A model generated the notes under the pieces. The model was not told where the DNA came from. It was given only the letters and a program-made list of their open reading frames with translations, and made no database searches. Shown piece by piece: positions 8,951 through 16,691 of a stretch of 64,000 nt of DNA. The stretch lies in NCBI RefSeq assembly GCF_017744835.1, contig NZ_JAGIAM010000004.1:62001-126000 (forward strand). Direction: 5' to 3'. A program made the translations under genes and the position numbers. Position 1 is the first letter of the stretch. Each line of letters begins with the position of its first letter. The stretch comes from Sphingomonas sp. Lineage in GTDB: Bacteria > Pseudomonadota > Alphaproteobacteria > Sphingomonadales > Sphingomonadaceae.

Positions 8951-9697
8951 CTAAGTGGCGAAGCTCTTCACCAGCGAGCCGGCGACCAGCGCCCAGCCGT
9001 CGACCAGCACGAAAAAGATGATCTTCATCGGCAGCGATATCGTGGGTGGCGGGAGCATCATCATGCCCATCGCCATCAGCACCGCGGCCACCGCGAGGTC
9101 GATCACCAGGAAAGGCAGCAGCAGCAGGAAGCCGATCTCGAACGCGCGGCGGAGCTCGGAGATCATGAAGGCCGGCGCCAGCGTCGCCAGCGGAGTCTTC
9201 TCCCGGCTCTCGATCTGCTTGCCCGCCAGGTCGGCGAACATCTTGAGGTCGCTCTCGCGAACCTGGCCGAGCATGAAGTGGCGGAAGGGTTCGGCGGTCT
9301 TCTCGAACGCCACCTGTTCGGTGATCTTGCCCTTGGAATAGGGGTCGACGCCCTCGTTCCATGCCTTCTCGAAGGTCGGCGCCATCACGAAGAAGGAGAG
9401 GAACAGCGCCAGGCTGATGATCACCGGATTGGGCGGCACGCCGGGCGCGCCGATGCCGGTGCGCAGCAGCGACAACGCCACCACCATGCGCGTGAAGCTG
9501 GTGACCGTCATCAGCAGCCCCGGGGCGAGGCTGAGCACGGTCAGCATCAGCACGAGCTGGATCGCGCGGCCCGAAAGCGCGCCGCCGCCCGGCGTGCCGA
9601 GGTTGATGGTCGTGCCGCCGGTCGCCGTCTGGGCGTGCGCCGCGATCGGCAGCAGCACCAGCGCGGCGGCCACCGCCACCAGCTTCAATTTAGCCAT
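8951..9697 (-). CDS. fliP: flagellar export gate protein FliP
   Basis: Core membrane protein of the flagellar type III export gate, forming a complex with FliQ and FliR. A cleavable leader (about 1-22, ending in AAHAQ) precedes the FliP domain. Recognisable stretches are VLMLTVLSLAPGLLMTVTSF, TSFTRMVVALSLLRTGIG, the conserved loop FLSFFVMAPTF, and the C-terminal MKIIFFVLVDGW. Four membrane helices are evident. It overlaps fliO and is transcribed with fliO and the fliN-like gene. The 248-residue length is standard. Confidence 0.96.
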   Translation of the reverse strand: MAKLKLVAVAAALVLLPIAAHAQTATGGTTINLGTPGGGALSGRAIQLVLMLTVLSLAPGLLMTVTSFTRMVVALSLLRTGIGAPGVPPNPVIISLALFLSFFVMAPTFEKAWNEGVDPYSKGKITEQVAFEKTAEPFRHFMLGQVRESDLKMFADLAGKQIESREKTPLATLAPAFMISELRRAFEIGFLLLLPFLVIDLAVAAVLMAMGMMMLPPPTISLPMKIIFFVLVDGWALVAGSLVKSFAT

Positions 9698-10310
9698 TGA
9701 GCGCCTCGCGCACCGCGGCGCGGTTCCACCGGGCGGTGTCGCGCGGGCGGCGCGTGCTCTTGCGCCGCGCGGCCTTGGGGAGTTCGTCGTTCGCGGGCGC
9801 AGGAGTCTTGATGACCCGCTTGGCGAGCGGCTTCACCGCTTGCGGCTCGGGCGCGGCAACGAGAGCGGGCGCCGGTTCCGCTTCCGACTGCGCCTTGGCC
9901 GCGGCGAACTTCGCCTGCGCCGCCTGGAGCGTGCGCGGCAGCTCGACTAGTTTGCCGAAAGCCGATTTGAGCACCGCCAGATCGGCTTCCACCGATGCCA
10001 ACGGCGTGGCCTGCTCCGCAGCAGGCGCTCCGGCCGGCTTGGCCGGCGCCTGGATGCCGGTCTCGAGCACGGCATGGCCGTCGGGGCCGATCAGCACGAG
10101 ATGCTCGCAGCCGTCGCGGCGGATCAGCGCGACGGAGCGCTTTGCGTCGACCGACAGCCGCTCGACCAGCTCGACTCGCTTGCGCCCCGTCCCCGAAACG
10201 CGGCCCGGCAGCTTGATGTCATAGCGGCGCACCACCCAGAGCGCGCCCGCGAGCATGCCCAGGACCAGGCCGAGCGCACCGAGCGTGCGCAGCATCGAGA
10301 GGATATCCAT
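9690..10310 (-). CDS. fliO: flagellar biosynthesis protein FliO
   Basis: FliO is a small, poorly conserved membrane protein that assists FliP assembly. An N-terminal membrane helix (MLRTLGALGLVLGMLAGALWVV, about 5-26) is followed by a short cytosolic part with VELVERLSVDAKRSVALIRRDG, the typical FliO beta-strand pattern with a conserved KR, and VLIGPDGHAVLETG. The C-terminal half is Ala/Pro-rich and low-complexity. The call rests on this pattern plus position between fliN-like and fliP. Start ATG at 10310 overlaps the stop of the fliN-like gene. Confidence 0.9.
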   Translation of the reverse strand: MDILSMLRTLGALGLVLGMLAGALWVVRRYDIKLPGRVSGTGRKRVELVERLSVDAKRSVALIRRDGCEHLVLIGPDGHAVLETGIQAPAKPAGAPAAEQATPLASVEADLAVLKSAFGKLVELPRTLQAAQAKFAAAKAQSEAEPAPALVAAPEPQAVKPLAKRVIKTPAPANDELPKAARRKSTRRPRDTARWNRAAVREALNG

Positions 10311-10546
10311 CAGTGGCGCTGCTTCTTCACGAGTTCGGAGATTTCGAGCGACATCACTTCGCCATCGACGAGGATGCGGCCCTTGGCGACGAGTTCGCCG
10401 TTCACATAGACGAGGCTCGGATCGTCCTGCCCGCAGTCGAGCGGGATCATCGCGCCGCGGCTCATCTGCAGGATCTGCCGGATCGGCACTTCGGCCGAGC
10501 CGAGGACGATCGACATCTCGATTGTGATACCTTCGAGTACGGACAT
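10310..10546 (-). CDS. FliN-like SpoA-domain switch protein
   Basis: A 78-residue protein consisting of a single SpoA (FliN/FliM C-terminal) domain. Key features are VLGSAEVPIRQILQMSRGAMIPLD and a later VYVNGELVAKGRILVDGE. This matches the C-ring torus domain. A full-length fliN is present at 27081, so this is a second, shorter SpoA protein. The start is the ATG at 10546 with a GGGAG ribosome-binding site; an upstream in-frame ATG at 10603 would give a basic, unsupported extension. It heads the fliN-like-fliO-fliP operon. Function may be as a switch component or as an export-related SpoA protein. Confidence 0.88.
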   Translation of the reverse strand: MSVLEGITIEMSIVLGSAEVPIRQILQMSRGAMIPLDCGQDDPSLVYVNGELVAKGRILVDGEVMSLEISELVKKQRH

Positions 10547-10567
10547 GCGTCTCCCTTTCACAGGAGA

Positions 10568-10573
10568 CTTATA
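10568..10573 (-). promoter_or_regulatory. TATAAG -10 element of the fliN-like operon
   Basis: On the minus strand the sequence GTTCCTATAAGTCTCC lies just upstream of the start at 10546. It carries the YCTATAAK core seen before many transcription units of this locus. The palindrome centred at 10612 is 39 bases upstream of the first base of this -10. No convincing -35 is visible. Confidence 0.5.
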
Positions 10574-10605
10574 GGAACCTTTTTTCCGCCCCCGGCGCCG
10601 CATGC

Positions 10606-10618
10606 GGCAAAAATTGCC
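10606..10618. promoter_or_regulatory. palindromic operator GGCAAAAATTGCC
   Basis: Perfect inverted repeat about a central A (GGCAAA / TTGCC type). It lies between the divergent fliN-like and flgC units. It is 39 bases from the minus-strand -10 and abuts the flgC TACAAT on the plus strand. Close relatives at 25383, 25401, 38528 and 48291 make chance unlikely. It resembles FlbD-bound ftr elements known in Caulobacter (from memory). Confidence 0.55.
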
Positions 10619-10624
10619 TACAAT
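10619..10624 (+). promoter_or_regulatory. TACAAT -10 candidate of flgC operon
   Basis: The sequence GCCTACAATGATCG lies 39 bases upstream of the flgC ATG and directly follows the palindrome at 10606-10618. The same CCTACAATG occurs upstream of flgE on the minus strand at 48236. Binding at the palindrome would probably interfere with polymerase here. Confidence 0.4.
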
Positions 10625-10662
10625 GATCGTGTCGGCCGGTTTTCGGCCTTCCGGGAGCCCTC

Positions 10663-11070
10663 ATGGACCTCAAGACCTCACTCAATGTCTCGGCTTCGGG
10701 CCTGCGCGCCCAGAGCTTGCGCATGCGCGTGATCGCCGAGAACCTCGCGAACCAGGATTCGGTCGCGACCACCCCGGGCGGCAATCCCTATCGCCGCCGC
10801 GTCGCCAGCTTCTCGGCCGAGGTGGACCGCGCGACGGGCGCCACCGGCGTCAAGATCAACAACATCCAGACCGACAGGTCGGATTTCACGCGCGTCTATC
10901 AGCCGGGCCATCCGGCGGCGGACGCCGAAGGCTATGTGCTCAAGCCCAACGTCAACAGCCTCGTCGAGACTGCCGACATGAAGGCAGCGCAGCGCAGCTA
11001 CGAAGCCAATCTCAATGCCATCGAGGCCGCCAAGAGCCTGACGATGCGCACGATCGACCTGCTGAAATAA
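10663..11070 (+). CDS. flgC: flagellar basal-body rod protein FlgC
   Basis: Rod subunit of the flagellar axle, exported by the flagellar apparatus. The 135-residue protein has the rod N-terminal motif SASGLRAQSLRMRVIAENLAN and an NPYRRRV segment characteristic of FlgC rather than FlgB. The C-terminal coiled heptads (AAQRSYEANLNAIEAAKSLTMRTIDLL) are typical of axial proteins. A GGGAG ribosome-binding site precedes the ATG. It leads a plus-strand operon with fliE, fliQ, fliR and flhB. flgB lies elsewhere, at 19817. Confidence 0.94.
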   Translation: MDLKTSLNVSASGLRAQSLRMRVIAENLANQDSVATTPGGNPYRRRVASFSAEVDRATGATGVKINNIQTDRSDFTRVYQPGHPAADAEGYVLKPNVNSLVETADMKAAQRSYEANLNAIEAAKSLTMRTIDLLK

Positions 11071-11081
11071 GGGATACATCC

Positions 11082-11402
11082 ATGTCCATCGGAGCACTTG
11101 ATGCGACGTCCGCCTATGGCCGCGTCGCAGGGATCGGTAATGCCCTGGGCGGCGGCAAGCCCGCCGCCAGGACCGACGGCGCCGGCGGCGGCTTCGGCGC
11201 GATGGTCGAGGACCTCGTCGTCGGCACCGCAGACCAGATGCGCACCGCCGAGAAGGCCTCGGCCATGCAGGTCGCCGGCAAGGGCGACCTGATCGACGTC
11301 GTCACTGCGATCGGCGCCGCGGAGACCGCGCTCGACACGATGGTGGCGGTGCGCGATCGCGTGGTCGGCGCCTACACCGACATCATGCGCATGCAGATCT
11401 GA
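11082..11402 (+). CDS. fliE: flagellar hook-basal body protein FliE
   Basis: FliE joins the MS ring to the proximal rod and supports export gate assembly. The 106-residue protein has a Gly/Ala-rich N-terminus and a C-terminal helical core (FGAMVEDLVVGTADQMRTAEKAS then DVVTAIGAAETALDTMVAVRDRVVGAY). The pattern and the position directly after flgC support FliE. The start is the ATG at 11082; the reading frame is open much further upstream but overlaps flgC. It ends three bases before fliQ. Confidence 0.93.
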   Translation: MSIGALDATSAYGRVAGIGNALGGGKPAARTDGAGGGFGAMVEDLVVGTADQMRTAEKASAMQVAGKGDLIDVVTAIGAAETALDTMVAVRDRVVGAYTDIMRMQI

Positions 11403-11405
11403 TCC

Positions 11406-11669
11406 ATGTCGCCCAGTGTCGTCGTCGGGCTCGCCGAGGCTGCGCTGATGCTCGTGCTCACGGTCGCCGGTCCGCTGCTGCTGACCTCGCTGATCGTGGG
11501 TGCGGTCATCGGCCTGTTCCAGGCGCTGACGCAGATCCAGGAAACCACTCTCACCTTCGTGCCCAAGATGCTCGCGATGGGGCTGGTGTTCCTGCTGATG
11601 CTGCCGACCATCGGCCAGGCGCTGGGCGGCTTCATGGCCAAGATCAGCGACCTGATCGTCACCGGATGA
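11406..11669 (+). CDS. fliQ: flagellar export gate protein FliQ
   Basis: Small inner-membrane component of the export gate. The 87-residue protein has two membrane helices (about 15-38 and 52-75) and the family stretch IGLFQALTQIQETTLTFVPK between them. Order fliE-fliQ-fliR-flhB is a common arrangement in alphaproteobacteria. Its stop overlaps the ATG of fliR by four bases. Confidence 0.96.
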   Translation: MSPSVVVGLAEAALMLVLTVAGPLLLTSLIVGAVIGLFQALTQIQETTLTFVPKMLAMGLVFLLMLPTIGQALGGFMAKISDLIVTG

Positions 11670-12424
11670 CCGTCCCCGCCGATCTCGAGCTGCAGGTCTG
11701 CGCCTTCTTCATCGTGTTCGCGCGCGTTGGAGCGGTGCTGATGCTGCTGCCGGTGTTCGGCGAGGACACCATCCCCGGCCGCATCCGGCTGATGATCGCC
11801 TTCGCCATCTCGGCGGCGCTCTACGGCATGCTCGGCGAGCCCGCCCGCGCGGCGCTGCAGAACGGCGCGGTGCTGCCCGCGGTGCTCGTCATGGAGCTGC
11901 TTACCGGGCTGGCGATGGGCATGATCGTCAAGATCCTGTTCTATTCGATTTCGATGGCCGGCTCGATCGTCTCGATGCAGATCGGCTTCTCCTCGGCGGT
12001 GATCTTCGATCCCGCACAGAGCGGCCAGGCCCCGCTCCTCTCCAAGTTCGTCGGCATCGCCGCGGCTCTGGTGTGCATGGGGATGCAGGTCCACCATCTG
12101 TGGATCGGCGCGATCATCAACAGCTACCACAGCTTTCCCATAGGCGGCATGCCCCCCGCGCACGACTTCGCCCAGCTCGCGGTGGCCGCGATCGGCCGCT
12201 CGATGACGCTGGCGATCAGCCTCGCCGCGCCCTTCCTCGTCTATGGCATCGTGTTCAACGTGGCGCTGGGCTTCGCCGCCCGCGTCGCGCCCGCGATCCA
12301 GGTCTTCTTCATCGCCCAGCCGCTCAACCTGATGCTCGGCCTCAGCCTCGCCGCCGTGACGATCGGCACCATGCTCACCGTCTTCGCCCAGGCCATGGGC
12401 GACGCGATGCAGGGGGGCTGGTGA
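11666..12424 (+). CDS. fliR: flagellar export gate protein FliR
   Basis: Inner-membrane gate protein of the flagellar secretion apparatus. The 252-residue protein begins with the typical FIVFARVGAVLMLLPVFGED segment and has about six membrane helices. It contains SMQIGFSSAVIFDPA and ends with LSLAAVTIGTMLTVF. Length is standard. The ATG overlaps the end of fliQ and the stop overlaps flhB (ATGA), indicating coupled translation. Confidence 0.95.
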   Translation: MTVPADLELQVCAFFIVFARVGAVLMLLPVFGEDTIPGRIRLMIAFAISAALYGMLGEPARAALQNGAVLPAVLVMELLTGLAMGMIVKILFYSISMAGSIVSMQIGFSSAVIFDPAQSGQAPLLSKFVGIAAALVCMGMQVHHLWIGAIINSYHSFPIGGMPPAHDFAQLAVAAIGRSMTLAISLAAPFLVYGIVFNVALGFAARVAPAIQVFFIAQPLNLMLGLSLAAVTIGTMLTVFAQAMGDAMQGGW

Positions 12425-13494
12425 TGGCCGGCGGCGGGAGCGACGAGGACAAGACACACGACCCGACAGACAAGAAGCTCCAGGACGCACGCGAGCAGGG
12501 CGACGTACCCATGGCGCCGGAGATGCGCCACGCCGCGATGTTCGTTGCGGCGCTGGTGGTGATGGGCGGGCTCGGCGCGATGACGCTCCAGTCGATGGGC
12601 GCGATTTTCGTGCGGCTATGGGGCGGCGCCGAGGACTTCCGCCTCACCCCCGACGGCGCGCAGGATTTCGCCACCGGCATCTTCGGCGCAGTCGCCTCCG
12701 CCATGGCTCCGATCATGGCCGCGCTGTTCAGCTTCGCGGTCCTCGGTGGCCTGCTCCAGGGCCGGCCGATGATCTCGTGGAGCCGGGTCGCGCCCAAATG
12801 GTCCAAGCTCAATCCCGCAAGCGGCCTCCCCCGCATGTTCGGCAAGCAGGCGATGGTCGAGTTCGCCAAGACGCTCGCCAAACTCTGCCTGGTGGTGGGG
12901 ATCGGGGCCGCGGTCGCCTGGCCGCACGCGACGGGCATCGACCGGCTGGTCGGCGCCGACCTCCAGTCGACCGGCGCGGCTGCGAGCGGCATAGTCCATG
13001 CGATGCTCCAGCCGATCGCGATGCTGGTCGGCGCGCTCGCGCTGTTCGACTTCGTCTGGCAGCGCCGCGCCTTCCTCAAGCGGATGCGGATGAGCCTCCA
13101 GGAGATCAAGGACGAGCACAAGCAGTCCGAGGGCGATCCCAAGATCAAGGGCAAGATCCGCAGCATGCAGATGCAGCGCGCCCGCAGCCGGATGATGGCC
13201 AACGTCCCCAAGGCGAGCGTCGTCATCACCAACCCAACGCACTATGCCGTCGCGCTCCAGTACGATCACGGCGTGATGTCCGCGCCGGTGGTGGTCGCCA
13301 AGGGCGTCGACGCCGTCGCGCTCAAGATCCGCGAAGTCGCCACCGCCAACAACATCCCGCTGGTCGAGAACCGCCCCCTCGCCCGCGCGCTCTATGCCTC
13401 GGCCGAGATCGATCATCCGATCCCCGTCGAGCATTATGCCGCGGTCGCCGAAGTGATCAGCTACGTGCTCAAGGTCGCCAAGGGCCGCCGATAG
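12424..13494 (+). CDS. flhB: flagellar export switch protein FlhB
   Basis: FlhB controls export substrate specificity by self-cleavage. The protein has 356 residues. The N-terminus DKTHDPTDKKLQDAREQGDVP is characteristic. Four membrane helices lie between about 35 and 210. The cytoplasmic domain has the autocleavage motif NPTH (270-273), preceded by KASVVIT. The ATG overlaps the fliR stop. A strong hairpin terminator begins 16 bases downstream, so this is the last gene of the flgC-flhB unit. Confidence 0.96.
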   Translation: MAGGGSDEDKTHDPTDKKLQDAREQGDVPMAPEMRHAAMFVAALVVMGGLGAMTLQSMGAIFVRLWGGAEDFRLTPDGAQDFATGIFGAVASAMAPIMAALFSFAVLGGLLQGRPMISWSRVAPKWSKLNPASGLPRMFGKQAMVEFAKTLAKLCLVVGIGAAVAWPHATGIDRLVGADLQSTGAAASGIVHAMLQPIAMLVGALALFDFVWQRRAFLKRMRMSLQEIKDEHKQSEGDPKIKGKIRSMQMQRARSRMMANVPKASVVITNPTHYAVALQYDHGVMSAPVVVAKGVDAVALKIREVATANNIPLVENRPLARALYASAEIDHPIPVEHYAAVAEVISYVLKVAKGRR

Positions 13495-13509
13495 CGGCCC
13501 AAGCAAAAA

Positions 13510-13535
13510 GGCCCGGCAGCACTGCCGGGCCTTTT
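13510..13535 (+). terminator. bidirectional rho-independent terminator after flhB
   Basis: A perfect ten-base stem GGCCCGGCAG / CTGCCGGGCC with a two-base loop is followed by TTTT and preceded by a run of A. It therefore suits both flhB (plus) and the convergent gene at 13552 (minus). A related hairpin follows flgD at 33056. Confidence 0.85.
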
Positions 13536-13551
13536 CCTGATTCATGCCGGC

Positions 13552-13824
13552 TTAGCGGCGGCAGACGCGGACGCGCTCGCCCCAGCGTCGCTCGGTCCAG
13601 CAGCGCTGGTGGTTGCGCCAGCCGTTGTGGCGGCCACGGTTCCAGCTGGAGCTGCGGCGCTCGTAGCGGCGGTCCCGATAATCGCGGTCGCGATAGTCAC
13701 GGTCGCGATATTCGTAGCGGTCCTGGTTGCGATAGCCGTCGTAGCGCTGGGCTTCCGCCGGCGCGGCCGCGGCCACGCTGGTTGCAAGAATGCCGGCGGC
13801 CGCAAGAATGTGCATGAGCTTCAT
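13552..13824 (-). CDS. small secreted Arg/Tyr/Asp-rich protein
   Basis: A 90-residue protein with a clear signal peptide (about 1-24, ending AAPAEAQ). The mature part has tandem repeats of the type YRDRD (DRYEYRDRDYRDRDYRDR) followed by a Trp/Arg-rich end with two Cys residues. The start is the ATG at 13824 with a good GGAGAGG ribosome-binding site; the longer frame to 13860 lacks one. The function is unknown. It is convergent with flhB and shares its terminator. Such RDRDYRD-type proteins are common in sphingomonads as unnamed periplasmic proteins. Confidence 0.78.
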   Translation of the reverse strand: MKLMHILAAAGILATSVAAAAPAEAQRYDGYRNQDRYEYRDRDYRDRDYRDRRYERRSSSWNRGRHNGWRNHQRCWTERRWGERVRVCRR

Positions 13825-13930
13825 GGCAAATCCTCTCCTCAAATCTACCCTTTGAAACATGAGGATAGGAGGGTGATCGGGAATCGTGCCTGAATGCGGC
13901 TGTAGGCTTAGGTACAGGTACGTATTCGCG

Positions 13931-14944
13931 TCAGAACAGCCGCGTCAGCAGATAGAAGAGCGCGCCCACCGTCGCCGAGGCGGGGATGGTGATCACCCAG
14001 GCCACCACGACATTGCCCGCCACGCCCCAGCGTACCGCCGAAGCGCGCCGGGCGGTGCCCGCGCCGATCACCGAGCCGGTGATCGTGTGCGTGGTCGAAA
14101 CCGGGATCCCCAGCCACGACGCCCCGAACAGCACGATCGAGCCGCTCAGCGAGGCGCTGAACCCCTGGTGCTGCGAGAGCTTCGTGATGCGCGAGCCCAT
14201 CGTCTCGATGATCTTCCAGCCGCCCGCCAGCGTGCCCAGGCTAATTGCGATGTAGCAGGAGATGGCCACCCAGTGCGGTACATGGAACTCGCCCTGCAGA
14301 TGCCCAGTCGAAAAGAGCAGCACGGTGATGATCCCCATCGTCTTCTGCGCATCGTTGAGCCCGTGGCTCAGCGAATAAGCGCCCGAGGAGATGAGGTGCA
14401 GCACGCGGAAGGTCCGGTCGGCGCCGCCGGCGCTCGCGCGGCGGAAGCCCCAGCTGGTCACCAGCATGACGAACATCGCCAGCATCATGCCGATGGTCGG
14501 CGAAAGGACGATCGCGATCAGCGTCTTGTTGAGCCCGCCCCATTGCACGCCGGTCAGCCCGGCATGCGCGACGCCCGCGCCGATCAGCCCGCCGACCAGC
14601 GCATGGCTGCTCGACGACGGGATGCCCTTGAGCCAGGTCACCACGTTCCAGAACATCGCCCCGATCAGCGCGCCGAACACCACGGCGGGCGTGATCAGGT
14701 CCTTGGCGATCAGGCCCTGCCCGATCGTGTCGGCGACGCGGTGCAGGCTGGGAAAGGCGATCGACAGGAAATAGGCCGCGAAGTTGAACACAGCGGCGAA
14801 GGCGACTGCGTGCACCGGCTTGAGCAGCCGCGTCGCGACCACCGTCGCGATCGCGTTCGCCGCATCATGGAGGCCGTTGAGGAAGTCGAACGTCAGCGCG
14901 ACGAAGATCAGGCCGACGAGCAGCGGAAATGCAAGATCGTGCAT
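13931..14944 (-). CDS. pit: low-affinity inorganic phosphate transporter (PiT family)
   Basis: Membrane transporter of inorganic phosphate of the PiT family. The 337-residue protein has multiple membrane helices and the two family signatures: DFLNGLHDAANAIATVVATR near the N-terminus and GASWLGIPVSTTHTITGSVIGAG near the C-terminus. Between them is SHGLNDAQKTMGI. It lies four bases downstream of the Nudix-DUF47 gene, the classic partner arrangement of a DUF47 regulator with a PiT transporter. The region has no flagellar content and interrupts the flagellar locus. Confidence 0.95.
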   Translation of the reverse strand: MHDLAFPLLVGLIFVALTFDFLNGLHDAANAIATVVATRLLKPVHAVAFAAVFNFAAYFLSIAFPSLHRVADTIGQGLIAKDLITPAVVFGALIGAMFWNVVTWLKGIPSSSSHALVGGLIGAGVAHAGLTGVQWGGLNKTLIAIVLSPTIGMMLAMFVMLVTSWGFRRASAGGADRTFRVLHLISSGAYSLSHGLNDAQKTMGIITVLLFSTGHLQGEFHVPHWVAISCYIAISLGTLAGGWKIIETMGSRITKLSQHQGFSASLSGSIVLFGASWLGIPVSTTHTITGSVIGAGTARRASAVRWGVAGNVVVAWVITIPASATVGALFYLLTRLF

Positions 14945-14948
14945 CGGA

Positions 14949-16154
14949 TCAGGCGTGGTCGATCACGATCGAATCGATCTCGTTCGCTACATCCTCGAAC
15001 GCGTCGACGATGCGCTCGAGATGCTTGTAGATCTCGCCGGCGACGATGAAGCCCAGCGTGTCGGCGCCGCCATGTTCCTTGAACGCGCGCTTCACGCCCG
15101 CCGCATGGATGTCGTCGGCATGGCTTTCCATGCGTACCAGCCGCTCGGTGAGCTCGTGGAGGCGACCGCCGTTCCGGCTCACGTCACGCAGCAGCGGCAT
15201 CGCTTCGGCAGTGAGGCGCGCGGCATCGACGATGATCGCCGCCATGTCCTTCATTTCCTGCTCGAAGCTGGTCACTTCATAGAGGTCGATCGCCCGGGCG
15301 GTGGCCTGCATCTCGTCGATCGCATCGTCCATCGATCCGATCAGGCTGGTGATCGTCCCGCGGTCGAAGGGCGTCAGGAAGGTTTCGCGCACGGTGCGCA
15401 GCGTCTGGCGCAGGATCTCGTCGGCGTCGTGCTCGCGCTCCATGATCTCGCGGATATGATCGCTGCGGCCGTCCTGCAGCAGCCGCGCGACGGCGTCGGC
15501 GCCCGCCACCAGCGTCATTGCATGCGCCTCGAACAAGTCGAAGAAATTGCCCGTCTTGGGCAGGAGGCGCTGGAACCATGCGAACATGTGACTCACTTTC
15601 GATTGCTGCGCGACGGTGGAGAGGATGCCGGTGCGCACGGCCGCAGCCTTGAATTCCGAGCGGCTGAACGAGCGGATCAGGTCGCGCAGATCGGGCTCGT
15701 CGACCGCCGCCGCCGCTTCCGCAAGGCCGAACCACCGCCGCTCGCGCTGCGATTGCTCCTTCCAGGCCGGAAGCTCGTCGTTCACGGCCAACGGGAAGAC
15801 ATCGACGTCGATCAGCAGCGATGCGCCGCTGCGCTGCCGCTTGCGGTAGCGATAGGAGCCGATCGGCGTGGGGCAGACCAGCCCGCGGACGCCCGCTTCC
15901 TCCTCCGCTTCCATTGCCGCGGCGGTGTGCGGCGGCAGGCCGGTGGAGACATTGCCCTTGGGAACCACCCAGCGCCCGGTGCCACGCGACGTGACGAGCA
16001 GCACGCGCACGGGCGCGTCGATCGCACTCCCCTCGGTGCGGTACGGCAAGGCGGCAATCTGGCGAATCCGGTGGCTCCTGGCTCGACTGAGCGGCCGGCT
16101 GTTACGCTTTTGTGACAGCCCAGCGCAAGGCCGCACGCCCGCTTGTCCGAACAT
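14949..16154 (-). CDS. Nudix hydrolase fused in frame to DUF47 (PhoU-like) regulator
   Basis: One open frame encodes two domains. Residues about 50-165 are a Nudix domain of the diphosphoinositol-polyphosphatase-like type (RWVVPKGNVSTG, then MEAEEEAGVRG, SYRYRK). The Nudix box lacks the first conserved Glu (L at that position) and the R of REUXEE is M. Residues about 190-401 (from MFAWFQRLLPKTGNFFDLF) are a complete DUF47 protein that regulates PiT transporters. No stop separates them. A separate DUF47 start at 15587 is possible because it matches the usual start of that family, though its ribosome-binding site is weak. The upstream start is uncertain; ATG at 16154 is the first in-frame candidate and a GTG lies shortly after. 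Confidence 0.7.
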   Translation of the reverse strand: MFGQAGVRPCAGLSQKRNSRPLSRARSHRIRQIAALPYRTEGSAIDAPVRVLLVTSRGTGRWVVPKGNVSTGLPPHTAAAMEAEEEAGVRGLVCPTPIGSYRYRKRQRSGASLLIDVDVFPLAVNDELPAWKEQSQRERRWFGLAEAAAAVDEPDLRDLIRSFSRSEFKAAAVRTGILSTVAQQSKVSHMFAWFQRLLPKTGNFFDLFEAHAMTLVAGADAVARLLQDGRSDHIREIMEREHDADEILRQTLRTVRETFLTPFDRGTITSLIGSMDDAIDEMQATARAIDLYEVTSFEQEMKDMAAIIVDAARLTAEAMPLLRDVSRNGGRLHELTERLVRMESHADDIHAAGVKRAFKEHGGADTLGFIVAGEIYKHLERIVDAFEDVANEIDSIVIDHA

Positions 16155-16188
16155 CCGGGCCGGCGCTTTGCTCCGCCGGCGGAGGCAG

Positions 16189-16608
16189 CTAGGCGCGAAG
16201 GTCGATCTTCGCCAGCTCGACGCGCACGCGCAGGTCGATGTCGGAGAGAATCTGCGCCAGCACCGGATCGTCCGGCACTTCGAAGCTCTGCGACCATTCG
16301 GCGATTTCCTGGAGCTGCTCGATGGGCACGACGCCCGCCAGCAGTTCCTTGTGCAGCCGCTCGAGAGCATCGACTCCGCGTTCGGCCTCCACTGCCATCC
16401 GGCGGCGGCGCTCTACCTGCGGATCGGCGGCGGCGAGCGCCACCAGCATCTGCACCGAAGGCGGCGCCACGCCGCCCGGCCCATTGACCGGCGGCTGGGG
16501 CGCCGCGGCCGCGGCGTCTTTTTCGGCAAGCGGAAAGCCGGGCGCAGCCTTGGGCAGCGCCGCCAACAGGCTGCGTGCCAGCATCGGTGACAGGCCTTCG
16601 ATACGCAC
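16189..16608 (-). CDS. fliX: flagellar assembly regulator FliX
   Basis: FliX is an alphaproteobacterial trans-acting factor that controls FlbD activity in response to early flagellar assembly. The 139-residue protein has a low-complexity centre and the family C-terminus LEVPDD-like stretch, DPVLAQILSDIDLRVRVELAKI. A GTG start at 16608 is preferred: it gives an N-terminus MRIEGLSPMLARSLL and has a GAGGAAGG ribosome-binding site. An ATG at 16647 lies upstream without such a site. It is divergent from flgI, the same arrangement as in Caulobacter. FlbD itself is at 27439. Confidence 0.88.
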   Translation of the reverse strand: MRIEGLSPMLARSLLAALPKAAPGFPLAEKDAAAAAPQPPVNGPGGVAPPSVQMLVALAAADPQVERRRRMAVEAERGVDALERLHKELLAGVVPIEQLQEIAEWSQSFEVPDDPVLAQILSDIDLRVRVELAKIDLRA

Positions 16609-16649
16609 GAAATTAACCTTCCTCGGGCCGCGGCGGCCATTCTTCATTC

Positions 16650-16655
16650 TATAAA
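16650..16655 (+). promoter_or_regulatory. TATAAA -10 candidate of flgI operon
   Basis: CATTCTATAAAGGAAAC lies 37 bases upstream of the flgI ATG and matches the YCTATAA core recurring in this locus. No GGCA..TGCC palindrome is seen here. A TTAACC box (16614-16619) lies between this site and fliX. Confidence 0.4.
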
Positions 16656-16691
16656 GGAAACACGGCCGTTTCCACTCAGCCCGAGGGTTTA

